Shown here: piece after piece, positions 27,592-38,185 of the stretch
How the letters are laid out: each line of letters begins with the position of its first letter
How positions within the stretch are numbered: position 1 is the stretch's first letter
DNA from: CAYFZO01 sp965226235
GTDB taxonomy: Bacteria; Pseudomonadota; Gammaproteobacteria; Poriferisulfidales; Oxydemutatoraceae
Assembly: GCA_965226235.1 (NCBI GenBank)
Contig: OZ245335.1
Coordinates: 1,550,001-1,614,000 of the forward strand
Length of the DNA stretch: 64,000 bases
Direction of reading: 5' to 3'
Notes under the pieces: generated by a model
The model's input: only the letters and a program-made list of their open reading frames with translations
Told to the model about the DNA's origin: nothing
Databases searched by the model: none
Made by a program: the position numbers and the translations under genes

Positions 27592-28050
27592 TCACCCTGA
27601 GGCGGGCCCGAAATAGAAAAGCTGAGACATAGGGTCGACGGCAAATCGAATTCTTTCTAGAAGTCCGGTGTATCCCAAGAAATTTCCTCTTCGCCATTTG
27701 TTACAGACGAAAAGCGTAGCGTCAATCTCTAGAGATTGTCCTTCTTGAGCTGCCAGCACGATCGGATATCTTTCGAGCGTGCCCATCATGCGACCCGCTG
27801 CCGTTTGCAGGCATACGTCAGGATCAGCAGCAGCGCCAAACCCCAGCCGCTCATTGAGTTCCGCATTCAGGACAACCCAGGGTGTGGCCGGGTCCAATCG
27901 CGCAAGAGTGGCGATTTCCATGTCGCCTTTTATGACAATCTGAACGTGTATGGATGTTTGGCCAGATTCCAAGGAGGGGTCTTCGTCATAGTAACTAGCG
28001 GAGTTGGGTGCAAATATCTCCTCATTGAGCTTAAGCATACCGACATTCAC
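27592..28050 (-). CDS. retropepsin-like aspartic-protease-fold protein, possibly inactive
   Basis: This 152-residue protein resembles small bacterial retropepsin-like proteins: a first strand region with TPWVVLNAELNERLGF, a middle LERYPIVL segment and a C-terminal FLGYTGLLERIRFAVDP..FYFGP, typical of this group. The active-site triad, usually Asp-Thr-Gly, reads Asp-Pro-Ala here, so proteolysis is doubtful. Its start overlaps the upstream gene by four bases (ATGA). It is the last of three coupled minus-strand genes; the function is unknown. Confidence 0.68.
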   Translation of the reverse strand: MNVGMLKLNEEIFAPNSASYYDEDPSLESGQTSIHVQIVIKGDMEIATLARLDPATPWVVLNAELNERLGFGAAADPDVCLQTAAGRMMGTLERYPIVLAAQEGQSLEIDATLFVCNKWRRGNFLGYTGLLERIRFAVDPMSQLFYFGPASG

Positions 28051-28850
28051 TCAGGCAACAAATGTTGAATAAACGGGGGCTCCTCTCGCTCGTCTGTAGT
28101 ATCCATGTCTGCGAGCAATTCTTTGAGGGTGCCGGCAAACGCGATCAGGCGATCCCCATCAAGTGCAATCCATTGGCTGCGGTACTTGTGACCATGTTGT
28201 CTAATCCAGGCGGTCTCCCGTTCGCGGCTGGCTGCTGCTCGGCCTGTCGGAGACACTCGACCAGGTGAAATGGCCCGAAGCAGGCTTACGATTTGCCCAT
28301 CTGCCGGGTAGCGAACCAATCCGAGTTCAAGTGTGCTGCGGGCGTCGCGAATCCTTTGCTGGCCAAGCAAATGCTTCACGCGTTCAATCAACACGAAAGA
28401 CTGTGCGCCGGGATTGGGAGACTTTCGGGTGCTTGTGTAGACAGGAGACCGCCGGCTAGGCGACGGAGGGATGACAGTGCGATTGGTAAACAAATGGCGT
28501 GCGGTCGCCGCATGATGCGGAACATGTATCGTGGTGCCGCCGAACCGGTCTCTGGAATAGGTATCGCCGAGGACACGAGGCCATGGGTGTTGCAGTGCGA
28601 AGGCCGGGTCAGGTGGAGTCGAGTTCACTTCTAACGCTGAACCGAGAAAGTTCCACAATGGAGTAGCCAGACGTATAGCCCCGGGCATGTCGGGTCTGTA
28701 CTGCAAAACAGGCGCCACTCGCCCGAAATATGGCTCTGCACGTTGAGGCGCGGACAATGGATGAAGACGCTGCAGCAAACTGGGTTCCGCTCGAACAGCG
28801 GGGAAAGCGGGAGATCTGGAATTTGCAAGGGCGTAAGGTTCTATCCTCAT
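28047..28850 (-). CDS. DUF5678-like protein with TPR-like segment
   Basis: This 267-residue protein has three parts. The first half is low-complexity, rich in Pro, Ser and Arg. A helical section around residues 155-195 (LIERVKHLLGQQRIRDARSTL) looks like a tetratricopeptide-type helix pair. The C-terminal domain WIALDGDRLIAFAGTLKELL ending in PPFIQHLLPE matches what I remember of DUF5678. It overlaps both neighbours by four bases and is probably co-translated with them. The role is not known. Confidence 0.62.
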   Translation of the reverse strand: MRIEPYALANSRSPAFPAVRAEPSLLQRLHPLSAPQRAEPYFGRVAPVLQYRPDMPGAIRLATPLWNFLGSALEVNSTPPDPAFALQHPWPRVLGDTYSRDRFGGTTIHVPHHAATARHLFTNRTVIPPSPSRRSPVYTSTRKSPNPGAQSFVLIERVKHLLGQQRIRDARSTLELGLVRYPADGQIVSLLRAISPGRVSPTGRAAASRERETAWIRQHGHKYRSQWIALDGDRLIAFAGTLKELLADMDTTDEREEPPFIQHLLPE

Positions 28851-29521
28851 AAATCCGACTCCAGACCTATCAGAGTGAGCAGGCTGTTGCCGTGCTCAAC
28901 TACCGGTTCTTTCAATTCAGAAGCGGAAATCTTACTCGCGTCAAATCCAATTGCTATGCGTACAAAGACGCATTCCGAGAATTCTCCAGACATGTCCAAC
29001 GTGATCGAAGAATGAAGTCGTGGACCGTATTGCCCGAAGTAATAAGTGACGGAATTTCCGATTATGGAATCGGAATCTTCAGATGGAGCCGAAATAAACC
29101 GGCGTGTGTGAGCTACCGGGGTGATATTTTCCAAAGCGGCGTGGAAAGAATACTGAATGAGGTAGTGCCCGTATGAGTTGTCTGACAGCGTCTCGTTGAC
29201 CGCGCAGAAAAATGAGGAGGATAGGCGTGAAATTATGTCGGTGTCCAGTGAATGTGGGCTGGACAAAGCAATCCGAGCTCTGTCAATGGAAATTCGAGCA
29301 ACTCCATTGAATGGATGTAACTCGAAGATCACGTTTGCGTTGCCTAGAGGATTGGAATCCTTGTCGATCCTGATATCAGTGCCGCGAAGGGGACAAAAGG
29401 CAGAGAGGCAGGACGTAACGACGTTGAGCAAATCGGAGTCTGTGTGCAGAAGATTGAAAGCAGGTTTGGCAAAAAATCCCTCCACAGAAAGATCGCTCTT
29501 TTTGACTGCATATTTGGTCAC
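28847..29521 (-). CDS. unknown 224-residue protein, first gene of a coupled trio
   Basis: I do not recognise this soluble protein. It has no signal peptide or membrane helix, is rich in Ser and acidic residues, and its codon use is more AT-rich than the housekeeping genes around it. Visible segments are NVIFELHPFNGVARISIDRARI in the first half and SVTYYFGQYGPRLHSSITLDM in the second, suggesting a mostly beta fold. It overlaps the next gene at ATGA (28847-28850). It may sense or bind something on behalf of the two downstream products, but this is conjecture. Confidence 0.6.
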   Translation of the reverse strand: MTKYAVKKSDLSVEGFFAKPAFNLLHTDSDLLNVVTSCLSAFCPLRGTDIRIDKDSNPLGNANVIFELHPFNGVARISIDRARIALSSPHSLDTDIISRLSSSFFCAVNETLSDNSYGHYLIQYSFHAALENITPVAHTRRFISAPSEDSDSIIGNSVTYYFGQYGPRLHSSITLDMSGEFSECVFVRIAIGFDASKISASELKEPVVEHGNSLLTLIGLESDL

Positions 29522-29596
29522 CGTTCGCCTCCTGACCAGTGACGGGGTTTCGATACATCTTGAGTGTTGACAAATCTGTGCAAAAAGTAAAGGAGT

Positions 29597-29680
29597 TGTA
29601 CTGCGCTACCACATATGGGACAACTCGGGTAGGTGTTGTGCGAGCATCTGGCAGGGTGTTCGGTTACCGATGCCTCGCGT
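29597..29680 (-). mobile_element. IS481-type remnant (3' end and terminal repeat)
   Basis: On the minus strand the sequence encodes GIGNRTPCQMLAQHLPELSHMW and a stop, the C-terminus of the transposase found nearly whole at 48308. The terminal inverted repeat (TGTAc...ACCACATATGGGACAA) ends at 29597. Nothing else of the element remains. It marks the right edge of the accessory trio. Confidence 0.8.
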
Positions 29681-29754
29681 GTGGCGTGCGCTGGTGCGTG
29701 TCCGGGGTAGCGAGTTGGGCAACCGCGCGAGCAACGGGGTCGCGTGCGTTTGTT

Positions 29755-30684
29755 TCAGATCCCTATGGTTCCGTTCTTCAGATGGGCGTCGAACAGCAAC
29801 AGGGCGAACAGCAGCAAGATGTAAGTGATGGAATAGGCGAAGGTGTTTTTCGCCCAATCGCGGCTGCCGGTGATCTTCAGACCCACGGCATAATAAATGA
29901 AACAACCGTTCAGCAAGGTTGCGCCGAACAGGTACACGGCACCGGACATGCCGGTGACATACGGCAACATCGTGACGATCGTCAGCAACAACGTGTACAG
30001 CAGGATTTGCAGGCGCGTGAATGCTTCCCCGTGCGTGATCGGCAGCATCGGCACTCGGGCATTTGCGTAGTCCTCTTTTCGATACAGGGCGAGCGCCCAG
30101 AAGTGTGGGGGCGTCCAGACGAAAATGATCAGAAACAATAGTGCCGCCTCGAATCCAACCTGTCCGGTTACCGCGCTCCAGCCGAGCACCGGCGGCATTG
30201 CGCCGGAGGCACCGCCGATAACGATATTCTGGGGGGTGGCGTATTTCAGGTACCGCGTGTACACCACGGCATAGCCGATCAGCGATAACACGGTCAACAT
30301 CGCCGTCAGCAGGTTGACCTGGACGATTAGTATCGTCGTTCCCAGGATCCCGATCGTCGCGGCAAAAGCCAATGCCTGTCGCGTTTCCAGGTGGCCCGCG
30401 GGTAGCGGCCGTGACCGGGTTCGTTCCATTATGGTGTCTATGCGTTGGTCAGCGATCTGATTCAGTGCCGCCGCCGCGCTTGCGACCAGCCCGATGCCGA
30501 CGGTACCGGAAATGATGACCGGCCAGTGGATTTCCCCCGGAGAGGCCAGAAACATGCTGGCCAGGACGGTAAACAGCATGGTGGCGACCACCCGGGGTTT
30601 GCAGATTTCAAGGTAACTTCTGGCAGATGCGCCGAACTGACCCAGCGGTGTTTCGATACCGGAAGTGGTTTTTGTAGGCGTCAT
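29755..30684 (-). CDS. ctaB: protoheme IX farnesyltransferase
   Basis: This 309-residue membrane UbiA-family enzyme converts heme b to heme o for cytochrome oxidase. The Asp-rich prenyl-binding motif NQIADQRIDTIMERTRSRPL lies near residue 75, and about eight helices follow. Its ATG at 30684 overlaps the stop of the upstream heme A synthase gene. It is the last gene of the oxidase assembly block. Confidence 0.96.
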   Translation of the reverse strand: MTPTKTTSGIETPLGQFGASARSYLEICKPRVVATMLFTVLASMFLASPGEIHWPVIISGTVGIGLVASAAAALNQIADQRIDTIMERTRSRPLPAGHLETRQALAFAATIGILGTTILIVQVNLLTAMLTVLSLIGYAVVYTRYLKYATPQNIVIGGASGAMPPVLGWSAVTGQVGFEAALLFLIIFVWTPPHFWALALYRKEDYANARVPMLPITHGEAFTRLQILLYTLLLTIVTMLPYVTGMSGAVYLFGATLLNGCFIYYAVGLKITGSRDWAKNTFAYSITYILLLFALLLFDAHLKNGTIGI

Positions 30685-31721
30685 TGCGCTCGGAATTCTA
30701 ACATGCGAACCATCGTGATCAGGCTCAGCAGCAACATCGCGGCTACCGTGGTATGCGCGGTCGCGATGGATAGCGGCAATGACAGCACAACATTGAGTAT
30801 GCCAAGCAGGATTTGCACAACGAGCAGCGCCAGCGCGGCTTTTACAGCTATCTTCAGCAGGGGCGGCGGGGAACCTGACAGCAGGGCCAGCAGGAAACTA
30901 CCGAGAACCAGTAACGTCAGCAGCGCACCGCTCCTGTGGGTCATGTGAATCGTAGTGCGGGCAGTGTTGTCGAGGATGCCGTATTCGTAATTTATGCCGT
31001 CAGGCGATGGGTCGACCCGGAAGGCGTCGGCGAAATCCATCGGCGGCAACCATTGTTGCTGGCAGGTGGGGAAGTCTGTGCACGCCAGCGCCGCGTAGTT
31101 GCTCGATGTCCAGACCCCGGAGGCGATCTGAGTCACCAGTATGCCGATGCCGATCAGCAGGATGAGATGCCAGCGTCTTCTCTTCGCAAACTTCGACGCA
31201 GCGTTGCCTCTCCAGCGCTCGGGCATCGCCAGGTACCAGAGCAATGCCAGAATCAGCAAACCGCACAGCAGGTGAGCACTGACGATCAATGGTTTGAGCA
31301 GCATCGTTACCGTCCACATACCGAGAATAATCTGTATGGTGACCAGCCCGGCGAGCAACAGCGGCAGCGCCAATGGTTGTCGAGGGTGGTTGCGACGGAT
31401 GACGGCGAGCGCGGCGATCAGGAAAATGAACAGACTGAGAGCGCCGGCAAGGTATCGATGCAATACTTCTTTCCAGGCCTTGTCCGGGTAGATCGGGGCA
31501 CCCGGATAATTCTGCGCGGCTCGTTCGAGTTCCGCGGAGGTCTCCGGCACACCGACCAGCTTGCCGTAACAACCGGGCCAGTCGGGGCAACCAAGCCCGG
31601 CGTCGGAGAGCCGTACATAAGCTCCGAGGCTGATGACGCAGAGGGTGAGCACCGTCGCGATCCGGACCAGCCGGATAAACAGTGCGTGCGACAAGACGTT
31701 GTTAGCCGATTCTCGATACAC
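30681..31721 (-). CDS. ctaA: heme A synthase (COX15/CtaA)
   Basis: This 346-residue membrane protein of eight helices oxidises heme o to heme a. Family marks are GAYVRLSDAGLGCPDWPGCYG near residue 34, conserved heme-ligand His residues (EVLHRYLAG and MTHRSGALLTLL), and ASGVWTSSNYAALACTDFPTCQ in the middle. The start is GTG at 31721, overlapping the preceding gene by 20 bp; ctaB follows with another overlap. Together with coxABC it indicates an a-type heme oxidase. Confidence 0.95.
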   Translation of the reverse strand: MYRESANNVLSHALFIRLVRIATVLTLCVISLGAYVRLSDAGLGCPDWPGCYGKLVGVPETSAELERAAQNYPGAPIYPDKAWKEVLHRYLAGALSLFIFLIAALAVIRRNHPRQPLALPLLLAGLVTIQIILGMWTVTMLLKPLIVSAHLLCGLLILALLWYLAMPERWRGNAASKFAKRRRWHLILLIGIGILVTQIASGVWTSSNYAALACTDFPTCQQQWLPPMDFADAFRVDPSPDGINYEYGILDNTARTTIHMTHRSGALLTLLVLGSFLLALLSGSPPPLLKIAVKAALALLVVQILLGILNVVLSLPLSIATAHTTVAAMLLLSLITMVRMLEFRAQ

Positions 31722-32289
31722 GCAACAGTTTTTTCAGATCTTTCAATATGCCCTTGGATGTGGCGTTGTCCGGGTAGCGCATCATCAGGTTGCCAAGCGG
31801 GTCGATGATGTAAATCCTGTTTTCAGGATAGGCACGCATTTGTTTTTCCAGCATGCTGACCCGGCTGCCGAGGAAGTACGCGACGGTAAGCTGCGGATGA
31901 CGCTCAAGCGGCGCGGCCCGCAGAGGATCAATCGGCTCGTCCGAGAGATACACGGCTTGCACGCGGGCCATACCCCTGTTCAGCGACAGACGCACCTGTC
32001 TGATGATAAACAGATTGGTTTCGCAAGACAGATTGCAATCGGCGTCACCCCAGTAGAGTAGCGTCCACTTGCCGGTCAACAGGTCGCCGGGCAATTCTTC
32101 GCGTTCCCGGGACACGGCATCCAGGGTAGCGAGTGGCTGCGCCGGGGCAATCAACTCCCCGTAGCTATCGCTCCTGTGCATGAGCAGTTGCGGGTTCAGG
32201 TACAGCACTGCCGCGATGATCGGGGGGCCGAGGAAAGCCAGTGCCAGGCCGGTCAATTTCAGACGGGATAACCCGAGGGAAGGCGTCAT
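31702..32289 (-). CDS. SCO1/SenC-like copper chaperone of cytochrome oxidase
   Basis: This protein of about 195 residues has an N-terminal membrane anchor (LTGLALAFLGPPIIAAVLYL) and a thioredoxin-like domain with a CxxxC site (DADCNLSCETN), as in SCO-type copper-delivery proteins for the CuA site. The ATG at 32289 overlaps the SURF1 stop (ATGA). A longer frame exists upstream but lies within SURF1. The third copper ligand, a His in canonical SCO proteins, is not obvious, so the exact role is less certain. Confidence 0.78.
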   Translation of the reverse strand: MTPSLGLSRLKLTGLALAFLGPPIIAAVLYLNPQLLMHRSDSYGELIAPAQPLATLDAVSREREELPGDLLTGKWTLLYWGDADCNLSCETNLFIIRQVRLSLNRGMARVQAVYLSDEPIDPLRAAPLERHPQLTVAYFLGSRVSMLEKQMRAYPENRIYIIDPLGNLMMRYPDNATSKGILKDLKKLLRVSRIG

Positions 32290-32999
32290 TTCTTTTTGCG
32301 CCTCAGGGTCAGTATGAGAAAGATCGCGAGTACCGTCGCTGCGAAAGCGAAGCCTTGGAAGGCGTATCCCTTGTGCCTGTTGGGTGAGAGGCTGATTATG
32401 TTCCAGTCGCGCGAGTAGCCGTACTGTGCTGCCGGGTCGAGGCGCACGGTGAACCTGTGCAGGGTTTGATCCAGCCGCCTCTCCAGCAGATCGAAATCCA
32501 GGAACTGGATGATTCGAGGCCAACCAACCTCACCTTCGTCCATGTCTCCCAGGCTGAAGGCTTGCTTGTGGGGGGCGTAAATCGTGCCCTCCATGCGTAT
32601 CGGCTCTTCTGGAATCGACACGTCGGGCAGCGTCTGCCGATCTTCCCCGAGCGGAACCCAGCCGCGATCGACCAGGAGCAGATCGCCACTTTCCAGCTTG
32701 AACGGCGTCAGCACGTTGAAGCCGGCTCGCCCCTGGTGCGTCTGGTTGTCCAGCAGAAACTGCCGATCGGGAACCGGGGTCGCGGTGGCGTGAACTTTCC
32801 GATAGCGCCATTGGTCGAGTTCCTCGATGTTCCCGGGAAGCGGCACTGCCGATTCCGACGCGCGCTGCCGGTAAGCCTCGAGTATCTGGTTTTTTTCTTC
32901 GGCACGGTCCAGTTGCCAGCGGCTGAACCCGATGGAAAGGCTGATCAGCAGTAACGCTAACAATCCCCCCAGCACGGTTTGTTTGAGATACAGGTTCAT
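32286..32999 (-). CDS. SURF1 family cytochrome oxidase assembly protein
   Basis: This 237-residue protein has one helix at each end, the usual SURF1 topology. Conserved segments are FSRWQLDRAEEKNQI, the FLLDNQTHQGRAGFNVLTPF core, LLVDRGWVPLG and NRHKGYAFQGFAFAATVLAI. SURF1 helps insert heme a into subunit I. It is the first of four tightly overlapping assembly genes (SURF1, SCO-like, ctaA, ctaB). Confidence 0.94.
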   Translation of the reverse strand: MNLYLKQTVLGGLLALLLISLSIGFSRWQLDRAEEKNQILEAYRQRASESAVPLPGNIEELDQWRYRKVHATATPVPDRQFLLDNQTHQGRAGFNVLTPFKLESGDLLLVDRGWVPLGEDRQTLPDVSIPEEPIRMEGTIYAPHKQAFSLGDMDEGEVGWPRIIQFLDFDLLERRLDQTLHRFTVRLDPAAQYGYSRDWNIISLSPNRHKGYAFQGFAFAATVLAIFLILTLRRKKK

Positions 33000-33115
33000 A
33001 TCAGGCGATCAAGTCAGGCGATCAAGTCGGATTCACCCGCAGACAAACCCGGTCGAGTATGATGCCAGTGACACCCCGGAGGGTTGGGGTAGATGGGCCG
33101 GGAGGGCCTGACGCC

Positions 33116-33325
33116 ATGCTGTTGAAACTGACAGTGATTGTTCTGTTGTTGGTCATTATGGTCAGTCTGGCTTCGGCGCTTTTTTACCTGGTCAAGGACC
33201 GAGGCTCCACCAAACGCACGTTGAAAGCCCTGACGCTACGGATCGCGCTTTCACTCGTGGTGTTCGTGTTATTGCTGGTCGGTTTTGCAACCGGGCTGCT
33301 TACCCCGCACGGCGTCGTCCCATAA
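33116..33325 (+). CDS. DUF2909-type twin-helix membrane protein
   Basis: This 69-residue protein has two hydrophobic helices flanking KDRGSTKRTLKALTLRIALS, the pattern of the twin transmembrane (DUF2909) proteins that accompany cox operons. The ATG at 33116 follows a GGAGGG site; an upstream ATG at 33059 would add 19 non-hydrophobic residues. It stands alone on the plus strand between coxC and SURF1. Confidence 0.8.
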   Translation: MLLKLTVIVLLLVIMVSLASALFYLVKDRGSTKRTLKALTLRIALSLVVFVLLLVGFATGLLTPHGVVP

Positions 33326-33351
33326 ATCTCGCGGGGTACGCGCCTCGGTTT

Positions 33352-34224
33352 CTATAGCCAGTAGACGAAGATGAACAGGCCCAGCCATACAACGTCGACG
33401 AAGTGCCAGTACCATGCCGCGGCTTCGAATGCAAAATGGTTTTGGGGGGTGAAATGCCCCGCGATGCAGCGAAACAGTACCGTAGCCAGCATGATGGCCC
33501 CCAGCGTTACGTGCAGTCCGTGAAACCCGGTCAGCATGAAGAAGGTCGAGCCGTAGATACCGGAGTTCAGGGTCAGGTTCAGTTCGGTGTAAGCGTGGAT
33601 GTACTCCTCCGCCTGCAACGCAATAAACAGGACGCCGAGCAATACCGTCAACAGTAGCCCTGCGATCAGTTGTGCGCGTTTTGCTGCTTTCAGCGCGTGG
33701 TGTGCCCAGGTCACGGTCACCCCGCTGGATAGCAGGATCATGGTGTTGATCGCGGGTACCCCCCAGGCCGGCATCGGGTTGAACTCTCCGCCGATTCCCT
33801 CCGGGCCATTTCCTGTCAGCGGCCAGACCGCTTCAAACTTCGGCCACAGGTACAGGTTGGTCGATGCCCCGCTGCCTTCGCCGCCCAGCCAGGGCATCGA
33901 ATAGATGCGGGCATAGAATAAGGCACCGAAAAACGCGGCGAAGAACATAACTTCGGAAAATATGAACCAGAACATACCCCAGCGAAACGAGACATCGACC
34001 TGGCTGTTGTAAATACCGGCTTCGCTTTCGCGGATCACGGTGCCGAACCAGCCGAACAGCATGACCGTCAGGATCAGGCCGCCGGCGGCCATCAGTATCA
34101 CCCCGAAGGACGCGCCGTTCAGCAGCGACGCGGCACCGACCATCAACGAGAACAGCGCCACCGATCCGACCAGGGGCCAGTAACTGGGGTTGGGAATATA
34201 GTAGGAGGATTGGGCTTCAGACAT
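33352..34224 (-). CDS. coxC: cytochrome c oxidase subunit III
   Basis: This 290-residue seven-helix protein stabilises the oxidase core and its proton uptake. Family stretches are YIPNPSYWPLVGSVALF at the start, SEVMFFAAFFGALFYAR near residue 89, GFHGLHVTLGAIML near 230 and AAWYWHFVDVVWLGLFIFVY at the end. It follows ctaG by 3 bp in the cox operon. Confidence 0.97.
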   Translation of the reverse strand: MSEAQSSYYIPNPSYWPLVGSVALFSLMVGAASLLNGASFGVILMAAGGLILTVMLFGWFGTVIRESEAGIYNSQVDVSFRWGMFWFIFSEVMFFAAFFGALFYARIYSMPWLGGEGSGASTNLYLWPKFEAVWPLTGNGPEGIGGEFNPMPAWGVPAINTMILLSSGVTVTWAHHALKAAKRAQLIAGLLLTVLLGVLFIALQAEEYIHAYTELNLTLNSGIYGSTFFMLTGFHGLHVTLGAIMLATVLFRCIAGHFTPQNHFAFEAAAWYWHFVDVVWLGLFIFVYWL

Positions 34225-34227
34225 GGC

Positions 34228-34779
34228 TCAGGTTTTATCCGGTTGGACCTTGTCGGTCGTGTCGAAGAAGGTATAGGCGAGGGAGATCGTGTCGATATGC
34301 CGCGGCAGACCTGCGTCGACGACGAAGCGTACCGGCAACGTTCGTTGCTCTCCCGGATCAAAGCGCTGCTGCGAGAAACAGAAGCACTCGATCTTGTTGA
34401 AAAAACCCGCCGCCGCCGCTGGAGCGACGCTGGGGACCGCTTGCCCGACGGTCAGCACCGGGTTGTGATTGGTTGCGACGTAATCGATCTCGTAAATCTC
34501 GCCGGGTTTGACCAGCAGCTTTTTGACGGTTGGAGCAAAACTCCAGTTCATTGACTGGTTCAGGTTGGAGACGAACTCGACGGTGACCAGACGCTGTTCA
34601 TCTACCTTGCCGGCGCGGGCCTGATTTTCTGCGATGCTACCCGTTTTCCCGTTGAGTCCGGTGATGTCGCAAAGGATGTCGTACAGCGGGACCAGACCAA
34701 AGCCGAAGCCGAACATCGCCAGCGCGAAAACCGCCAGCTTGAGAGCGGCACCATTCGATTTCTTTTGCATGTCGGTCAT
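34228..34779 (-). CDS. ctaG: cytochrome c oxidase assembly protein CtaG/Cox11
   Basis: This 183-residue protein with a single N-terminal membrane helix delivers copper to the CuB site of subunit I. The copper motif CFCFSQQRFDPGE is intact, and GLVPLYDILCDITGLNGK follows the anchor as in the family. It is placed between coxA and coxC with a 34-residue open frame in between. Confidence 0.96.
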   Translation of the reverse strand: MTDMQKKSNGAALKLAVFALAMFGFGFGLVPLYDILCDITGLNGKTGSIAENQARAGKVDEQRLVTVEFVSNLNQSMNWSFAPTVKKLLVKPGEIYEIDYVATNHNPVLTVGQAVPSVAPAAAAGFFNKIECFCFSQQRFDPGEQRTLPVRFVVDAGLPRHIDTISLAYTFFDTTDKVQPDKT

Positions 34780-34822
34780 TGGGCCGGGCGGGATAAGAGA
34801 TGCGTACGTCGGAAAGGAGTGT

Positions 34823-34927
34823 TCATCGGCTTGCCATCAGCAGGTAAAAGCCGATGTAGATCGCGAGCGCGACCAAAGCCAGTTGCAGCGCCGTGGCTTT
34901 TATCTTGCCCATGTCTTTTTCACCCAT
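34823..34927 (-). CDS. 34-residue membrane protein in the cox operon
   Basis: This tiny frame (MGEKDMGKIKATALQLALVA...) consists of a short basic N-terminus and one helix, ending at a clean stop 43 bp before ctaG. Very small single-helix proteins at this place are known as cytochrome oxidase small assembly proteins in proteobacteria. The second Met could equally be the start. Its size limits certainty. Confidence 0.55.
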   Translation of the reverse strand: MGEKDMGKIKATALQLALVALAIYIGFYLLMASR

Positions 34928-34977
34928 CAATCCTCGTATCTCCGTCGCACGTTGTTGCTGCGGTCGTCCGGCTCGCG

Positions 34978-36566
<1,589 letters not shown>

Positions 36567-36570
<4 letters not shown>

Positions 36571-37406
36571 TCGTTTTCCTCGCTGTTGGTGGTTGTCTGA
36601 TGATGGGATGCGAGCGGCTGTGACTTCATACCTGCCAGCCACTGCTCATACTCCGCTGGTTCGACCGCGTGTACCACGATCGGCATGAAGCCGTGGCCGC
36701 GGCCGCATAATTCGGCGCATTGCCCGCGATAAACACCGGGCTGATCGATGGTCGCCCACGCTTCGTTGATAAAGCCGGGGATGGCGTCCTTTTTCACCGC
36801 CAGATCCGGCACCCACCAGGCGTGGTTGACGTCGTTCGACGTCATCAGGAAACGCACCTTCCTGCTGGTGGGAAGCACCAGAGGATTATCGACTTCGAGC
36901 AGGTAGTTTTCATCCTTTTCCTGCAGGTTGTAGATTTCTTCCTGCGGAGTTGCAAGGGCACTGTAGAAGCTGATGTCCTCGTCCAGGTAATGATACTTCC
37001 ACAGCCACTGATAGCCGGTGATCTGGATCGTCATATCGGCATCGCCGGTGCTCTCCATCTTCACCAGGGTTTTGGACGCAGGTATCGCCATCGCCACAAT
37101 GATCAAAAACGGCACCAGGGTCCAGGCGAATTCAGCGGTTGCGCTTTCGTGAAACTGGGACGCCTCACGCTTTTTGGACTTTCGATGCGCGATGATTGTA
37201 TACACCATGACGCCATAGACGACCAAGCCAATGGCTACGCAAATCCAGAAGATCAGCATGTGCAGGCTGAACACCTCCCGGCTGATTTCTGTTACGCCGA
37301 CGCGCATGTTGTAAGGCTGAAGATCCGCTCCCGGCAGCGACGACCAGGCCGGGATCAGAAGGGTGGCGGCGATGGCGGCAAAAGCAACGTCAAGCTTTTT
37401 CATCAT
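36567..37406 (-). CDS. coxB: cytochrome c oxidase subunit II
   Basis: This 279-residue electron-entry subunit has a signal peptide, two helices (around residues 46-70 and 93-113) and a cupredoxin domain whose CuA site is intact: GQCAELCGRGHGFMPI. No cytochrome c domain is fused. The aromatic patch GYQWLWKYHY is present. It is first in the cox operon; immediately upstream lie a small tandem repeat and an IS remnant, so its promoter sits within about 120 bp of mobile DNA. Confidence 0.97.
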
Positions 37407-37433
37407 GCAAGGTACGGGTTACGACAAATTATT

Positions 37434-37466
37434 CAACTGTCTGGCAACTGTCTGGCAATTGTCTGG
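37434..37466. repeat. 11-bp tandem repeat upstream of coxB
   Basis: Three copies of CAACTGTCTGG (the last with one change) stand head to tail in the coxB upstream region. They may influence the promoter if copy number varies. No function is evident. Confidence 0.65.
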
Positions 37467-37527
37467 TGCACAGCTACGGCAAGCCGGGAGCATCATACCT
37501 TGAGACGCCCAGAAATCAAAAATGGGT

Positions 37528-37695
37528 GTATGGGTCCACCCCATATGGGACAAACGAGGCAGGTGCTGGGCGAGCATTTGGCAGGGTGTTCGGCAATTGA
37601 TTCCTTGGTGCGGTCTCTGTCCGTTGTAGCGATCAAGATAATCTAACAGGCGCTGGTTGAACAGCCGCAGGTCTTCGAGCAGCAGCTCCTCCTCG
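37528..37695 (-). mobile_element. IS481-type remnant, 3' third
   Basis: Minus-strand coding for EELLLEDLRLFNQRLLDYLD and NCRTPCQMLAQHLPRLSH matches the C-terminus of the transposase at 48308. The terminal repeat (TGTATGGGTCCACCCCATATGGGACAA) ends at 37528. The element is cut at about 37696, where an IS5 fragment begins in the opposite direction. Confidence 0.82.
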
Positions 37696-37696
37696 T

Positions 37697-38168
37697 ATAT
37701 GGGACAAACAGACACGCTTCGGGAGCACGCGCCCGATGCGAAGGATTTCACCCACCGCAGGGGATGCCGCCACCGCCCACTGAGTGAACGAGACAGGGCC
37801 GTCAACCGGACGAAGTCGAAAGTCAGGGCCAGGGTGGAACATCCCTTCCTGGTCCTCAAGCAGATCTTTGGCTTCACGAAAGTCCGTTACCGAGGATTGG
37901 AGAAGAACGCCACCCGGCTGCTTGTGGCCTGCGGGTTGGTAAATCTGTATCTGGCACGCCGCCGGTTGTTGTGCGCCACGTAGGATGGGTGCGCCTGAAA
38001 TCCACCGATTGCGCCAAGAATCACGAAAAGACCGACAAAACGGGCCAACAAAGGTCGTAAAATCAGCCTGACTTCAGCGCGATCCTGCACTTTCCAACCC
38101 GGTGTTCCCCAGTGTTCCATCAAATCAGGGAAATTGTGTGCCAACGTCGATTGATCAGACTTTCCCTA
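37697..38168 (+). mobile_element. IS5-family 3' fragment (left arm of an inverted pair)
   Basis: The plus strand encodes the end of an IS5-type DDE transposase: RRGCRHRPLSERDRAVNR and VRARVEHPFLVLKQIFGF, ending LARRRLLCAT with a stop at about 37983. It is followed by about 185 bp of non-coding IS end that closes with the terminal sequence whose complement is AGGGAAAGTCTGATCA. The same end occurs inverted at 39592. The catalytic first part is missing, so this copy is dead. Confidence 0.82.
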
Positions 38169-38185
38169 GCTGATACGATAAATGA

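Noticed and set aside
29539..30141. 200-codon plus-strand frame over ctaB
   Set aside because: It is the shadow of ctaB on the opposite strand plus the IS remnant.
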